Positions 10,373 through 18,792 of a stretch of DNA of 64,000 nt are shown piece after piece (positions within the stretch are counted from its first letter, which is position 1; each line of letters begins with the position of its first letter). The position numbers and the translations under genes are program-made. The DNA is from Lichenicola cladoniae (GTDB taxonomy: Bacteria; Pseudomonadota; Alphaproteobacteria; Acetobacterales; Acetobacteraceae). The notes beneath the pieces were generated by a model. It saw nothing but the letters and a program-made list of their open reading frames with translations. It did no database searches and had not been told where the DNA came from. The stretch lies in assembly GCF_013201075.1 (NCBI RefSeq), contig NZ_CP053708.1, positions 1,243,501-1,307,500 on the forward strand. The letters run 5' to 3'.

Positions 10373-11179
10373 ATGAGCGAGAGCCCTGCAATGAGCGTAC
10401 GCGCACTGATCGGCCATACCGGTTTCGTCGGCTCCAACCTGATCCGGCAGCAGGGCTTCGACAAACTCTACAACTCGACCAGCATCGGCCAGATCGACGG
10501 CGACCATTTCACCGACGTGATATGCGCGGGCGTCGGGGCGGTGAAATGGTGGGCGAACCAGAACGCGGACGAGGATCGTGCGCGGATCGAAGGCCTGATC
10601 GCCCATCTCGACACCATCACCACCGACAACTTCACCCTGATCTCGACCATCGACGTCTACGGCTCGCCGATCGGGGTCAGCGAGGCGGACCAGCCGATCC
10701 TCGAGGGCCTGCATCCCTATGGCTCGAACCGCGCCATGCTGGAGCGTTACGTGTCCGACCGCTTCGCCAATCACCAGATCGTCCGCCTGCCGGCACTGTT
10801 CGGGGCGGGCCTGAAGAAGAACGCGATCTACGACCTGATGAACGGCAACCGCATCGACGTGATCAACGGCGCCTCGGTGTTCCAGTGGTATCCGCTCGAA
10901 CGGCTGTCGGCGGATCTCGAACTGGCCCGCACCCGTCACCTGGGCGTGGTAAACCTCGCCACCGAACCGGTGTCGATGGAGGAGATCCGGGCGCGGTTCT
11001 TTCCCGGCAGTGCGATCGGCGCGGATGCGGCCCCGCAGGCCCGTTACGACATGCGTACGATCCATGACGCGGAGTTCGGGGGCGTGGACGGCTACATTCT
11101 CGACAAGGCAGGGGTGCTTGCGGCGATGGAGCGGTTCATCGCCAATGAGAGTGGCACGACGGACGGAGCCCGCATGTGA
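10373..11179 (+). CDS. NAD-dependent epimerase/dehydratase-like protein (extended SDR) with Arg at the catalytic Lys position
   Basis: 268 aa. The cofactor loop GHTGFVG (residues 14-20) fits GxxGxxG of extended short-chain dehydrogenases. STIDVYG (91-97) supplies the Ser/Thr. The active-site tetrad should read YxxxK, but here it is Y116-G-S-N-R120, with Arg for Lys. The acidic residue that normally ends strand 2 is not obvious, so NADP or a degenerate site is possible. Likely substrate is a nucleotide sugar or sugar derivative, given the neighbours (inference). ATG 10391 is an alternative start. The stop overlaps the GTG of the isomerase gene by 3-4 bp, which suggests translational coupling. 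Confidence 0.78.
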   Translation: MSESPAMSVRALIGHTGFVGSNLIRQQGFDKLYNSTSIGQIDGDHFTDVICAGVGAVKWWANQNADEDRARIEGLIAHLDTITTDNFTLISTIDVYGSPIGVSEADQPILEGLHPYGSNRAMLERYVSDRFANHQIVRLPALFGAGLKKNAIYDLMNGNRIDVINGASVFQWYPLERLSADLELARTRHLGVVNLATEPVSMEEIRARFFPGSAIGADAAPQARYDMRTIHDAEFGGVDGYILDKAGVLAAMERFIANESGTTDGARM

Positions 11180-11997
11180 GGCGGCTCGGCGTTTCGAACC
11201 TCGCCTGGAGCCCTGAGTCGGAAGCACGCGCATTCGCGCTTCTGGCCGGGCACGCCGTCGACGGCGTCGAGGTGGCGCCGACCCGCATCGCTCCGTGGGA
11301 CGATCTGACCCCGGCGCGGCTGGCGGCATTCCGCGATGGCTGCACCGCGTCCGGCCTGTCGGTGAGTTCGCTGCAGGCGGTGTTCTTCGGCAAGCCGGAG
11401 GCGACGCTGCTCGCCGACCAGGCCGGCTTCGACGCGATGTGTGCCCACATGCACGTGCTGGCGAAAATCGCCGAGACGCTCGGGGCCGGCGTCGCGGTGT
11501 TCGGCGCGCCCAGGAGCCGGCTCAAGGGCGACCTGTCGAACGACGATGCGATGGCGCTGGCGGCCGAGCGGCTCTCCGTGCTGGGCGACATCGCCGCAAC
11601 CGGCGGCCTGGTCCTCGGCATGGAGCCGGTGCCGCCCGTCTATGGCGCCGACTTTCTCAACCGGTATCGCGACATCATCGCGATCGTCGAGATGACCGGC
11701 CACCCGAACATCCGCGCGCATCTCGATACCGGTTGCGTGACGCTCGGCGGCGACCGGCCGGCGGACGCGATCCGCGAGGCCGCTCCGCTGCTGGCGCATT
11801 ACCACATGGCCGAGGCGCAACTCGGATCGTTCGCGTCACCCGGCTTCGATCATGCGTCGGCCGGACGGGCGCTGGACGAGATCGGCTACGATCGCTGGGT
11901 GGTGATCGAGATGAAGCAGGGCGAGGGGGATGGCCTCGCGGACGTCGAGACCGCGATCGCCTACGCCCGGACGCATTATTTCGGTGCGGCAACCTGA
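11176..11997 (+). CDS. Sugar phosphate isomerase/epimerase family TIM-barrel protein
   Basis: 273 aa, AP-endonuclease-2/xylose-isomerase-like TIM barrel. Typical elements: a short first strand (RRLGVSNLAWSP), VFGAPRSRL, a catalytic-type Glu in LVLGMEPVPPVYG, LDTGCVTLGG with the metal-site Asp, HYHMAEAQLGSF with the metal-site His, and a final VVIEMKQGEG strand supplying the last Glu. Members isomerise or epimerise keto/aldose sugars, often with a divalent metal. The GTG start at 11176 overlaps the preceding stop (ATGTGA), so it belongs to the same operon as the FAD oxidoreductase and SDR. Substrate not deducible. Confidence 0.8.
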   Translation: MRRLGVSNLAWSPESEARAFALLAGHAVDGVEVAPTRIAPWDDLTPARLAAFRDGCTASGLSVSSLQAVFFGKPEATLLADQAGFDAMCAHMHVLAKIAETLGAGVAVFGAPRSRLKGDLSNDDAMALAAERLSVLGDIAATGGLVLGMEPVPPVYGADFLNRYRDIIAIVEMTGHPNIRAHLDTGCVTLGGDRPADAIREAAPLLAHYHMAEAQLGSFASPGFDHASAGRALDEIGYDRWVVIEMKQGEGDGLADVETAIAYARTHYFGAAT

Positions 11998-12106
11998 TCG
12001 GGACGATGCGGCATGCTCACGATCGGCCAGGTAGGATTGAGTCCATGACCGGCCTCGGTCCGGACATTCCCCATCCGCAAAAGCCGTGCGCGTGGTAGAA
12101 ACGTTC

Positions 12107-14077
12107 GTGAGCCAGTCTGCCGGCACCGTGGCTGATCCGGCGACGTCGCCCGCCCTGCCGCCCGGCGGTGACTATCTGATCGCGGATCCGCTCTTTCTCA
12201 AGAACGGATCGCTTCACATCACCCTGTGCGGCCATGACCTGCCGTTGCTGATGAGCGGCGAGCCGGTACGGGAGTTCCTGCCCGGCTGGCGTGCGGCGGC
12301 GCTGTTCACCGGGTTTGCGCCGTTGTTCCTGCTCGAACTGGTTCATGACAGCGGTGCCCGCGCGACCTGGTTCCACGACCACCGGCTGCAGCGGATAGGT
12401 GACGCCGTTGCTGCATTACCGCGTGAATTGGCCGATCTATTGAAAAGCCGTGCCGTGCCGCTGCTCCGGTTGCTGACTGGCCCCTTGTTGGGAAGCTGCA
12501 CTCCTTTTGTCGATCCCCGGGTGCGCGCCTTCCTCGGCGTCAACGAGGCCACCCGCCTGGCGATCGGCATGCTCTGCGTCGACGAGCTGGTGCGTCCGCC
12601 GATCCTGCATCTCGTGGGCGAACTGGTATCGAACGCGCTGGTGTATCGCGGCGAGGACGACCGCCTACGGCTGCTCGACCATGACTGGGTTTCGGAAGCG
12701 CTTTTTCAGGACTGGCAGGATCGTATCGCTGGCTTCGCGCGTGCAGGCCGGATGAGCTGGCCGAGCCCGGTCGATGGCGTCGAGTTGTATGCGCAGGGCG
12801 GACTGGTATTCGACGATTTCCATTTCGCCTTCCGCTTCGTGGACCACCGGCACAAGCTGGTGTTCTTCGTCATGGTCGGCGAGCACCTGTCGGCGATCGC
12901 CGGCATCTGGTTCCCGTCGATGGGACTGATGGTCACCCGGGACGGGACGCAGCATGGTCTGGCCCGGGCCCTGATCCGCAGCATGCCGACCTGGTTCGTC
13001 ACCCACTCGCTGTTATGGGCGGATGAGTTGTTCGCCTACCTGAACAAGGGCGCCACCCGGTTCGCCAGCGTCATGCGCGGGCCGCCGGGGGTTCATATCG
13101 GCCACCAGCTCTGGAACGAGCTGAGCGGCATCGACCGCTACGTGCAGGATGCGCCCGACGCACTGCTCGAGTGGATCGTCCTGAATTCGGGTGAGGGGAT
13201 CGAGGTGTACGGGCCGATCGACCGGCTGTTCCCGGAACTCGCCGGTAAGGTCAATCGCCGCCTACATAACGCTGCCGACTTGGCCCGCTACGCTTATGAG
13301 CACGGCATCCTGGTGCTGCGCGTGACGCGTGAGCACGTGTCCCGCCGCCTGCGCCAGCGGATCCAGCAGCACGTGGCGCAACTGCCGGCCGCACGCCGGG
13401 TGACGGACATGCTGCCGGCGGGACGCGACGCTCCGGTGATCCTGTTCGGTCTGAGGGTCGAGAACCGCACGATCGTCGATCTCGGCGAGTTCCTGGAGCA
13501 CTTCGTGGCGTTCGTTGCCGATCGCTATCCGGGCGCCCTGATCGTGTTCGACGGCCATAACGCAGCCGGCGAGGAAGCGGATGGCAAGGTCATCGGCAGC
13601 CACGGCGAAGGGTTCGCCGGCCGCAGCCCGGTGAGCGTCGAGCACGAGCTGGTCTCGGGCCTGCGCACGGCTTTTTCCGAAAGCCCGGTGACGATCCTTG
13701 ACACCATCGGCGCACCGATTTCCGCCAGCATCGCCTGGGCGACCGCAAGCGACTGCTTCGTGTCGATCTGGGGTGCGAGCCTCGCGAAGTATCGCTGGGT
13801 CTGCAACGCGCCCGGCTATGTGCTGACCAGCCGCGCGAACCTGCTGCAGCGCGGCGACCTGCATATCTACGACGATCCCGCCTACATGCAGGACCCGTCG
13901 CCGCTGGTTTTCCCCGATCCCGATCTGATCACCGACGAACCGGATGCGGTGCAGCTCGTGCCGGTGGCGCCGGGGGACTGGGCGCTGTTCAATTTCCGTG
14001 TCGACCAGGCGCGGCTGCTGCCGGAGATCGGCATGTTCATCGATCGTGCCATGGAGGTTCGGGCCGACCGGGCCTGA
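12107..14077 (+). CDS. Large protein of unknown family, paralogue B; possible glycosyltransferase-like C-terminus
   Basis: 656 aa, homologous throughout to the protein at 7061-9118. Matching blocks: WPSPVDG, FDDFHFAFRFVDH, VMRGPPGVHIGHQLWNEL, GEGIEVYGPIDRLFPEL, VILFGLRVENRTIVDLGEF, IVFDGHNA, SIWGASLAKYRWVCN, a HIYDDPAYMQDPS stretch and TDEPDAVQLVPVA. No signal peptide or membrane helix, so presumably cytosolic. The conserved GHQLWNEL and WGASLAK motifs are the best guesses for catalytic or ligand-binding sites. A sugar-transferase role is inference only, from motif feel and the sugar-enzyme neighbours. Start uncertain: in-frame GTGs at 12086, 12092 and 12107; 12107 gives a leader equal in length to paralogue A. 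A 109-bp spacer separates it from the isomerase gene. Confidence 0.7.
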   Translation: MSQSAGTVADPATSPALPPGGDYLIADPLFLKNGSLHITLCGHDLPLLMSGEPVREFLPGWRAAALFTGFAPLFLLELVHDSGARATWFHDHRLQRIGDAVAALPRELADLLKSRAVPLLRLLTGPLLGSCTPFVDPRVRAFLGVNEATRLAIGMLCVDELVRPPILHLVGELVSNALVYRGEDDRLRLLDHDWVSEALFQDWQDRIAGFARAGRMSWPSPVDGVELYAQGGLVFDDFHFAFRFVDHRHKLVFFVMVGEHLSAIAGIWFPSMGLMVTRDGTQHGLARALIRSMPTWFVTHSLLWADELFAYLNKGATRFASVMRGPPGVHIGHQLWNELSGIDRYVQDAPDALLEWIVLNSGEGIEVYGPIDRLFPELAGKVNRRLHNAADLARYAYEHGILVLRVTREHVSRRLRQRIQQHVAQLPAARRVTDMLPAGRDAPVILFGLRVENRTIVDLGEFLEHFVAFVADRYPGALIVFDGHNAAGEEADGKVIGSHGEGFAGRSPVSVEHELVSGLRTAFSESPVTILDTIGAPISASIAWATASDCFVSIWGASLAKYRWVCNAPGYVLTSRANLLQRGDLHIYDDPAYMQDPSPLVFPDPDLITDEPDAVQLVPVAPGDWALFNFRVDQARLLPEIGMFIDRAMEVRADRA

Positions 14078-14140
14078 CCTGCGGGGACGCGTCACCGGTC
14101 AGGCGTGGACACCGGTCGTACACTGCGTCTAGGACCGGGG

Positions 14141-15523
14141 ATGGACAACCAAGCCAGCCTTCCGCTTCGTTCGCGAACCGACCGCCATGCCGCCGGGAAG
14201 GCGCTTCGCCAAGCCACCAGGCGCCCGGTGCACGCGGAGTGGCAGCCGTCGGCGAGCCGCCCCGATCCGATCGGCATCATCGAGGCCCAGGGCGCCAGTC
14301 GCATTCCCGAGCTGCTGCCGATCCGCTATGGCCGGATGAAGGCCTCGCCGCTCGCCTTCCTGCGCGGCGCGGCTGCGATCATGGCAGCCGATCTCGCAAC
14401 GACCCCAGCCAGCGGCCTGCGCGTGCAGAGCTGCGGCGACTGCCATCTGGCGAATTTCGGGAGCTACGCCACCCCGGAAGGCCTGCCGGTTTTCGACATC
14501 AACGATTTCGATGAAACGCTGCCTGCGCCGTTCGAGTGGGACGTCAAGCGCCTCGCCGCCAGCCTTGTCCTGAGCGGCCGCGAGCACGGATTGCGCGAAC
14601 GCGACAGCCGCCGGCTCGCCCTCGATGCCACGCAGGCCTACGGGCGCGAACTCGCGCGCCTGGCGCGACTGACCCCGCTGGAAGCCTGGGGCACCCGGAT
14701 CGACCTGCTGGATGCGATCGACGCGATCGACGACCACCATGCGAGGAACCGGGCCCGTGCCAGCCTGGACGAGCAACTGCACAGCGCGTCGACGCAGTTC
14801 GGCCTGCTCGACACCGGCAGCCGGACTCCGCGCCTGCGCGAGAAGCCGCCGCTGGTGATCCGCCTTCCCGAACATGAGGCCGCGACCCGGCAGGCATTCG
14901 CCCGCTATGCCGCAACGCTTTCGCCGGAACGCCGGCTGCTGCTCGAGCGCTACCGGCTCGAAGACGTCGTGTTCAAGGTGGTGGGTGTCGGCAGCGTCGG
15001 CACCTTCTGCGCGATTGGCCTGTTCGCCACCGCGGACGGCGAACCGCTGCTGCTGCAGATCAAGCAGGCGCAGGCGTCGGTGCTGGAACCGTTCGCCGGC
15101 GGATCGACCTATCCGGACGCAGGCGAGCGGGTGGTGGTTGGCCAGCGGATCATGCAGGCGGCGTCCGACCTTTTCCTGGGCTGGACCCACACCACCGGGC
15201 CGCATCATGACGACGATACCAGTGCCGCGGCCGGCCGGCAGTTCTATGTAAGGCGGGTCAAGGATGCCCGTCTTGCCGCCCTGGCGCCGCAGATCGAGCA
15301 GCACGGGCTGGCCGAGTATGCCGCCCTGTGCGGGCGAACGCTGGGCCGGGCGCATGCGCGGTCCGGCGACATCGTCGGGCTCGCCGCCTATCTCGGGCAA
15401 GGCCGCAGCTTCTCGCACGCGATCGCCGATTTCGCGGTGCTGTATGCCGACCAGACCGAGCGCGACTGGCAGGGCTTCAACCAGGCCATCGAGTCCGGCC
15501 GCCTGACTGCCGCGCCGGGCTGA
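14141..15523 (+). CDS. DUF2252 family protein
   Basis: About 460 aa. Recognised by the DUF2252 core: LLPIRYGRMKASPLAFLRG, SCGDCHLANFGSYA, VFDINDFDETLPAPFEWDVK and a late HARSGD segment. The layout recalls aminoglycoside-phosphotransferase/protein-kinase-like folds (HLANFG and DINDFD resembling catalytic and metal loops), but no reaction is established for the family. ATG 14141 was chosen over GTG 14105 because it begins right before the conserved N-terminal region and follows a G-rich stretch. It lies 63 bp after paralogue B and 9 bp before the MgtC-like gene, so the latter two are probably one transcript. Confidence 0.8.
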   Translation: MDNQASLPLRSRTDRHAAGKALRQATRRPVHAEWQPSASRPDPIGIIEAQGASRIPELLPIRYGRMKASPLAFLRGAAAIMAADLATTPASGLRVQSCGDCHLANFGSYATPEGLPVFDINDFDETLPAPFEWDVKRLAASLVLSGREHGLRERDSRRLALDATQAYGRELARLARLTPLEAWGTRIDLLDAIDAIDDHHARNRARASLDEQLHSASTQFGLLDTGSRTPRLREKPPLVIRLPEHEAATRQAFARYAATLSPERRLLLERYRLEDVVFKVVGVGSVGTFCAIGLFATADGEPLLLQIKQAQASVLEPFAGGSTYPDAGERVVVGQRIMQAASDLFLGWTHTTGPHHDDDTSAAAGRQFYVRRVKDARLAALAPQIEQHGLAEYAALCGRTLGRAHARSGDIVGLAAYLGQGRSFSHAIADFAVLYADQTERDWQGFNQAIESGRLTAAPG

Positions 15524-15532
15524 CGGAGCCGG

Positions 15533-16270
15533 GTGGTGAGCTATCCCGAACTGTCCGGCTGGTGGTCCGGCTTCCTGTCGAGCGCCTACGCGCACACGCT
15601 CGCCGGCTACACCACCGCCTTCCTTCTGGGCACGCTGATCGGGTTGGAGCGGCAGTGGCGGCAGCGGAGTGCCGGACTGCGCACCAACGTGCTGGTCGCG
15701 GTCGGCGCCGCCGCCTTCTCGGACCTCGGCATGCGCCTGCTGGGTGCGGACGGGGCGACCCGCATCATCTCCTACGTGATTTCCGGTATCGGCTTTCTCG
15801 GCGCCGGCGTGATCCTGAAGGACGGTACCAACATCCGCGGCCTCAACACCGCGGCCACGCTCTGGTGCTCGGCGGCGGTCGGCACGCTGGCCGGCAGCGG
15901 CCTGCACCTGGAGGCAGCCACGCTCGGCGGCTTCGTGCTTGCGGGCAATACGCTGCTGCGGCCGCTGGTGAACTGGGTCAATCGCCGTCCGCTCAGCGCA
16001 GAGGTGACGGAGGCGAAATACATGGTGCATGTCACCTGCCACCCGCGCGACGTCTCCGATGTTCGCGATCTGCTGGATGTCGAGCTGGACCGGGCGAACT
16101 ATCCGGTGCGCGAGGTCGAGATGCGGTCCAGCAGTAGCGAGCAGGTCGAGCTGGCCGCCATCCTGGTTCCGACCACGGCGAGCGAGGCGGAACTCGATGC
16201 CGTCATCGCCGCACTGGAGACCTCGTTGCTGGTCCTGTCCGCGACCTGGTCGGTCGAGGCGACGTCCTGA
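15533..16270 (+). CDS. MgtC/SapB family membrane protein
   Basis: 245 aa. The N-terminal two thirds are hydrophobic with about four to five transmembrane helices and carry the MgtC signatures LIGLERQWRQRSAGLRTN, GAAAFSDLG, GIGFLGAGVILK and GLNTAATLWCSAAVGTLAGSG. The C-terminal ~85 residues form a soluble, ACT-like regulatory domain (YMVHVTCHPRDVSDVRDLLD). MgtC-like proteins sit in the inner membrane and are linked to Mg2+ limitation and acid or intracellular survival; SapB-type members are less defined. Start is one of two tandem GTG codons (15533 or 15536), preceded by GGAG. Likely co-transcribed with the DUF2252 gene. Confidence 0.88.
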   Translation: MVSYPELSGWWSGFLSSAYAHTLAGYTTAFLLGTLIGLERQWRQRSAGLRTNVLVAVGAAAFSDLGMRLLGADGATRIISYVISGIGFLGAGVILKDGTNIRGLNTAATLWCSAAVGTLAGSGLHLEAATLGGFVLAGNTLLRPLVNWVNRRPLSAEVTEAKYMVHVTCHPRDVSDVRDLLDVELDRANYPVREVEMRSSSSEQVELAAILVPTTASEAELDAVIAALETSLLVLSATWSVEATS

Positions 16271-16388
16271 CAAGGTGTATGGTTGGCCGGACCCCTCTTG
16301 CAGCCATCACGGATGATGTTTCGAGTTCGGAACCAGGCTAATCGATGCGGCCCCTTCACTCATCGTTCCCAGCAGGAGAACCCGACCC

Positions 16389-17075
16389 ATGATCCAGTTC
16401 TATTACAGCCTGGCGCCGAACCCGATGAAGGTGGCGTTGTTCCTGGAGGAGGCGGGCCTCCCGTATGAGCCGATCCCCGTGGATACCCGCACCGGCGCGC
16501 AGTTCGACGCGGCGTTCGTCGCCCTGAACCCGAACGGCAAGGTGCCCTGCATCGTCGATGGCGACGCAACCGTGTTCGACAGCAACGCCATCCTGCTCTA
16601 CCTCGCCGAGAAAACCGGCCGGTTCCTGCCCGAGAGCTCGCCGGCGGCGCGTGGCGACCTGCTGTCCTGGCTGATGTTCGTGGCGACGGGGGTTGGTCCG
16701 TTTTCCGGCCAGGCCGTGCATTTCCGGCACGTTGCGCCGGAGCCGAAGGATTATGCGCTCACCCGCTACTCGTTCGAGGCCGAGCGGCACTGGGGCATCC
16801 TGGAAGCCCATCTTGCCGACCGGCCGTATATGCTGGGCGACACCTATACGATCGTCGACATGTCGGTCTGGGGATGGCTGCGCATGGTGCCGCGCGTGCT
16901 TGGCGGGGACGAGGTCTGGAGCAGGCTGCCGAACCTGAAGCGCCTGCTCGACGAGATCAACGCGCGCCCGGCCGCGATCCGCGCGCTTGCCCTCAAGGAC
17001 CGCCACGTCTTCAAGGCCGAAATGGACGATGCGGCCCGGCGGATCATGTTCCGGCACACCATCCCGGCCACCTGA
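16389..17075 (+). CDS. Glutathione S-transferase family protein
   Basis: 228 aa, two-domain GST. The N-terminal thioredoxin-like domain (1-80) has FYYSLAPNPMKVALFLEEAGLPYE, the cis-Pro loop GKVPCIVDG and DSNAILLYLAEK for glutathione contacts. The all-helical C-terminal domain has GDTYTIVDMSVWGW, the N-capping box typical of GSTs. The Ser in YYSLAPN is a plausible thiolate-activating residue. Role is probably conjugation or reduction of small electrophiles; substrate unknown. Preceded by AGCAGGAGAACC just upstream of ATG 16389. Monocistronic by spacing. Confidence 0.9.
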   Translation: MIQFYYSLAPNPMKVALFLEEAGLPYEPIPVDTRTGAQFDAAFVALNPNGKVPCIVDGDATVFDSNAILLYLAEKTGRFLPESSPAARGDLLSWLMFVATGVGPFSGQAVHFRHVAPEPKDYALTRYSFEAERHWGILEAHLADRPYMLGDTYTIVDMSVWGWLRMVPRVLGGDEVWSRLPNLKRLLDEINARPAAIRALALKDRHVFKAEMDDAARRIMFRHTIPAT

Positions 17076-17254
17076 CCGAGCCACCCGGAATCACGTTTTT
17101 TCTTGCGGGGCACGCCGATCCGTGGTCCACCCCCGCGTTCCCTGCCGGAGCGAGTGGCATCGCCCCGGCTATACCCATGCCCCGCCTTGCGCGGTGCGCC
17201 TACCCCGAGGATTTCCCCGGACGGTCGGGTTGAATGCATCCGAAGGGAGAACCC

Positions 17255-17758
17255 ATGCCACTTTATGAATGCACGATCATTGCCCGCAATGACGTCACGC
17301 AGCAGCAGGTCGAAGCGCTCGCTGACGTCATCGCCACCCAGCTCGAAGGCGAAGAAGGCTCCATCCAGAAGCGCGAGTATTGGGGGCTTCGCAGCCTCGC
17401 ATACCGCATCAAGAAGAACCGCAAGGCGCATTACATGCTCCTCGGCCTGGACGCGAAGCCGGCCTCGCTCAACGAGATCGAGCGCCAGCTCAGCCTCAAC
17501 GAGGACGTGCTGCGCTTCCTGACCATCCGCGTCGACGCCATCGACGAGGCGCCGTCGGCCATCCTCAGCCGCAAGGCAGACGATCGCGAGCGCGGCTTCC
17601 GTGGTCCCAAGCCCGCCGGACGCTTCGATAGCGGCCGCAAGCGCGGCTATGACGACCGTGAGGAATTCCGGGCCCGCGACGAAGGCGGCGAGCGCCCCGA
17701 GCGCGGCGGCGAGCGTGGACCCCGTGGCCCGCGGTCCGAGCTGGCCGAGGCGGAGTAA
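17255..17758 (+). CDS. rpsF: 30S ribosomal protein S6
   Basis: 167 aa. The ferredoxin-like S6 core (PLYECTIIARNDVTQQQVEA, KREYWGLRSLAYRIKKNRKA, LNEDVLRFLTIRVDA) is followed by a long charged Arg/Gly/Glu-rich tail of about 65 residues, as in many alphaproteobacteria. S6 binds 16S rRNA with S18 on the platform of the 30S subunit. ATG 17255 is preceded by GAAGGGAGA. The order rpsF-rpsR-rplI with short spacers is the standard operon. The ~180-bp leader (17076-17254) may carry an S6:S18 autoregulatory element, but I could not identify one. Confidence 0.97.
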   Translation: MPLYECTIIARNDVTQQQVEALADVIATQLEGEEGSIQKREYWGLRSLAYRIKKNRKAHYMLLGLDAKPASLNEIERQLSLNEDVLRFLTIRVDAIDEAPSAILSRKADDRERGFRGPKPAGRFDSGRKRGYDDREEFRARDEGGERPERGGERGPRGPRSELAEAE

Positions 17759-17764
17759 GGCATC

Positions 17765-18046
17765 ATGTCACAGACCATTCAAGAAGACGCCGGCCCCGCC
17801 GGCCGGCGCGCAGCAGTCGGCGCCCGCCGGCCGTTCTATCGCCGTCGCAAGTCCTGCCCGTTCTCCGGCCCGAACGCGCCGAAGATCGACTACAAGGACG
17901 TGCGCCTGCTGTCCCGCTTCCTCTCGGAGCGCGGCAAGATCGTACCGAGCCGAATCACCGCCGTCTCGGCGAAGAAGCAGCGCGAGCTCGCCCAGGCGAT
18001 CAAGCGTGCCCGCTTCCTTGCCTTGCTGCCCTACATCCTGAGCTGA
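17765..18046 (+). CDS. rpsR: 30S ribosomal protein S18
   Basis: 93 aa. Basic protein with the S18 core [40 protein letters not shown] and [20 protein letters not shown]. It partners S6 in the 30S platform. An N-terminal extension of about 20 Ala/Gly/Arg-rich residues precedes the core. Starts 6 bp after the rpsF stop with an AAGG-type ribosome-binding site. Confidence 0.97.
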   Translation: MSQTIQEDAGPAGRRAAVGARRPFYRRRKSCPFSGPNAPKIDYKDVRLLSRFLSERGKIVPSRITAVSAKKQRELAQAIKRARFLALLPYILS

Positions 18047-18059
18047 GGGAGCGCATTCC

Positions 18060-18638
18060 ATGTCCGCAACCGAAGTGATCCTGCTCCAGCGCATCGAGAA
18101 GCTGGGCCAGATGGGCGAAATCGTTAAGGTGAAGCCGGGCTATGCCCGTAACTTCCTGCTGCCCCAGGGCAAGGCGATCCGCTCGAACAATGCCAACCGC
18201 GCGCGTTTCGAAGGCGAGCGGATCCAGCTCGAGGCGACCAACATCAAGCGCCGCGAGGAGGCCGAGCGCCTCGCCGAGCGGATGAGCGGCCTTACCGTCG
18301 TCATCATCCGTCAGGCCGGCGACAGCGGCAGCCTGTATGGCTCCGTGTCCCCGCGCGACATCGCCGTCGCTGCGGCGGAAGGTGGCCTCACCATCAACCG
18401 GACGCAGGTCCAGCTCGAGCACCCGATCAAGACGCTCGGCCTGGCCGACGTGCGCGTCGTGCTGCATCCCGAGGTGACCATCCGCGTCGTTGCCAACGTC
18501 GCTCGCTCCCCCGAGGAGGCCGAGCGCCAGGCACGTGGCGAGCGTGTCGGCCGCGATGACGACGATGACGACACCGACCTGCCGGTCTTCGGCGGCGGCC
18601 TCGACGAGGCTGATCCGGAGCTGGACGAGACCGCCTGA
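18060..18638 (+). CDS. rplI: 50S ribosomal protein L9
   Basis: 192 aa. The N-terminal rRNA-binding domain ([33 protein letters not shown]) connects by a long helix to the C-terminal domain ([31 protein letters not shown]). An extra acidic tail (DDDDDDTD, then the terminal stretch) makes it longer than the ~150 aa of Escherichia coli L9. It sits at the L1-stalk side of the 50S subunit. Last gene of the rpsF operon, followed by a strong hairpin. Confidence 0.97.
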   Translation: MSATEVILLQRIEKLGQMGEIVKVKPGYARNFLLPQGKAIRSNNANRARFEGERIQLEATNIKRREEAERLAERMSGLTVVIIRQAGDSGSLYGSVSPRDIAVAAAEGGLTINRTQVQLEHPIKTLGLADVRVVLHPEVTIRVVANVARSPEEAERQARGERVGRDDDDDDTDLPVFGGGLDEADPELDETA

Positions 18639-18666
18639 CGATCGGCGAAACGAACGGAACGACTGG

Positions 18667-18696
18667 AACGGCCCGGACCTCAAGTCCGGGCCGTTT
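18667..18696 (+). terminator. Hairpin terminator after rplI
   Basis: Perfect 12-bp GC-rich stem (18667-18678 with 18684-18695) with loop CTCAA, starting 28 bp after the rplI stop and ending in a short TTT. Strong enough to act as the ribosomal-operon terminator, though the U-run is short. Confidence 0.8.
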
Positions 18697-18792
18697 CACG
18701 TTGGAGGGACGGTGCATGCGAACGCGGCTCCCGGCCTTTGACGGTATAGCCCCGGTCGGTCATTCTCCGATCGGCTGCGGGGAGATCGAAGC

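Noticed and set aside
17076-17254. S6:S18 autoregulatory leader upstream of rpsF
   Set aside because: The location is right, but I could not identify the expected structured binding element with confidence.
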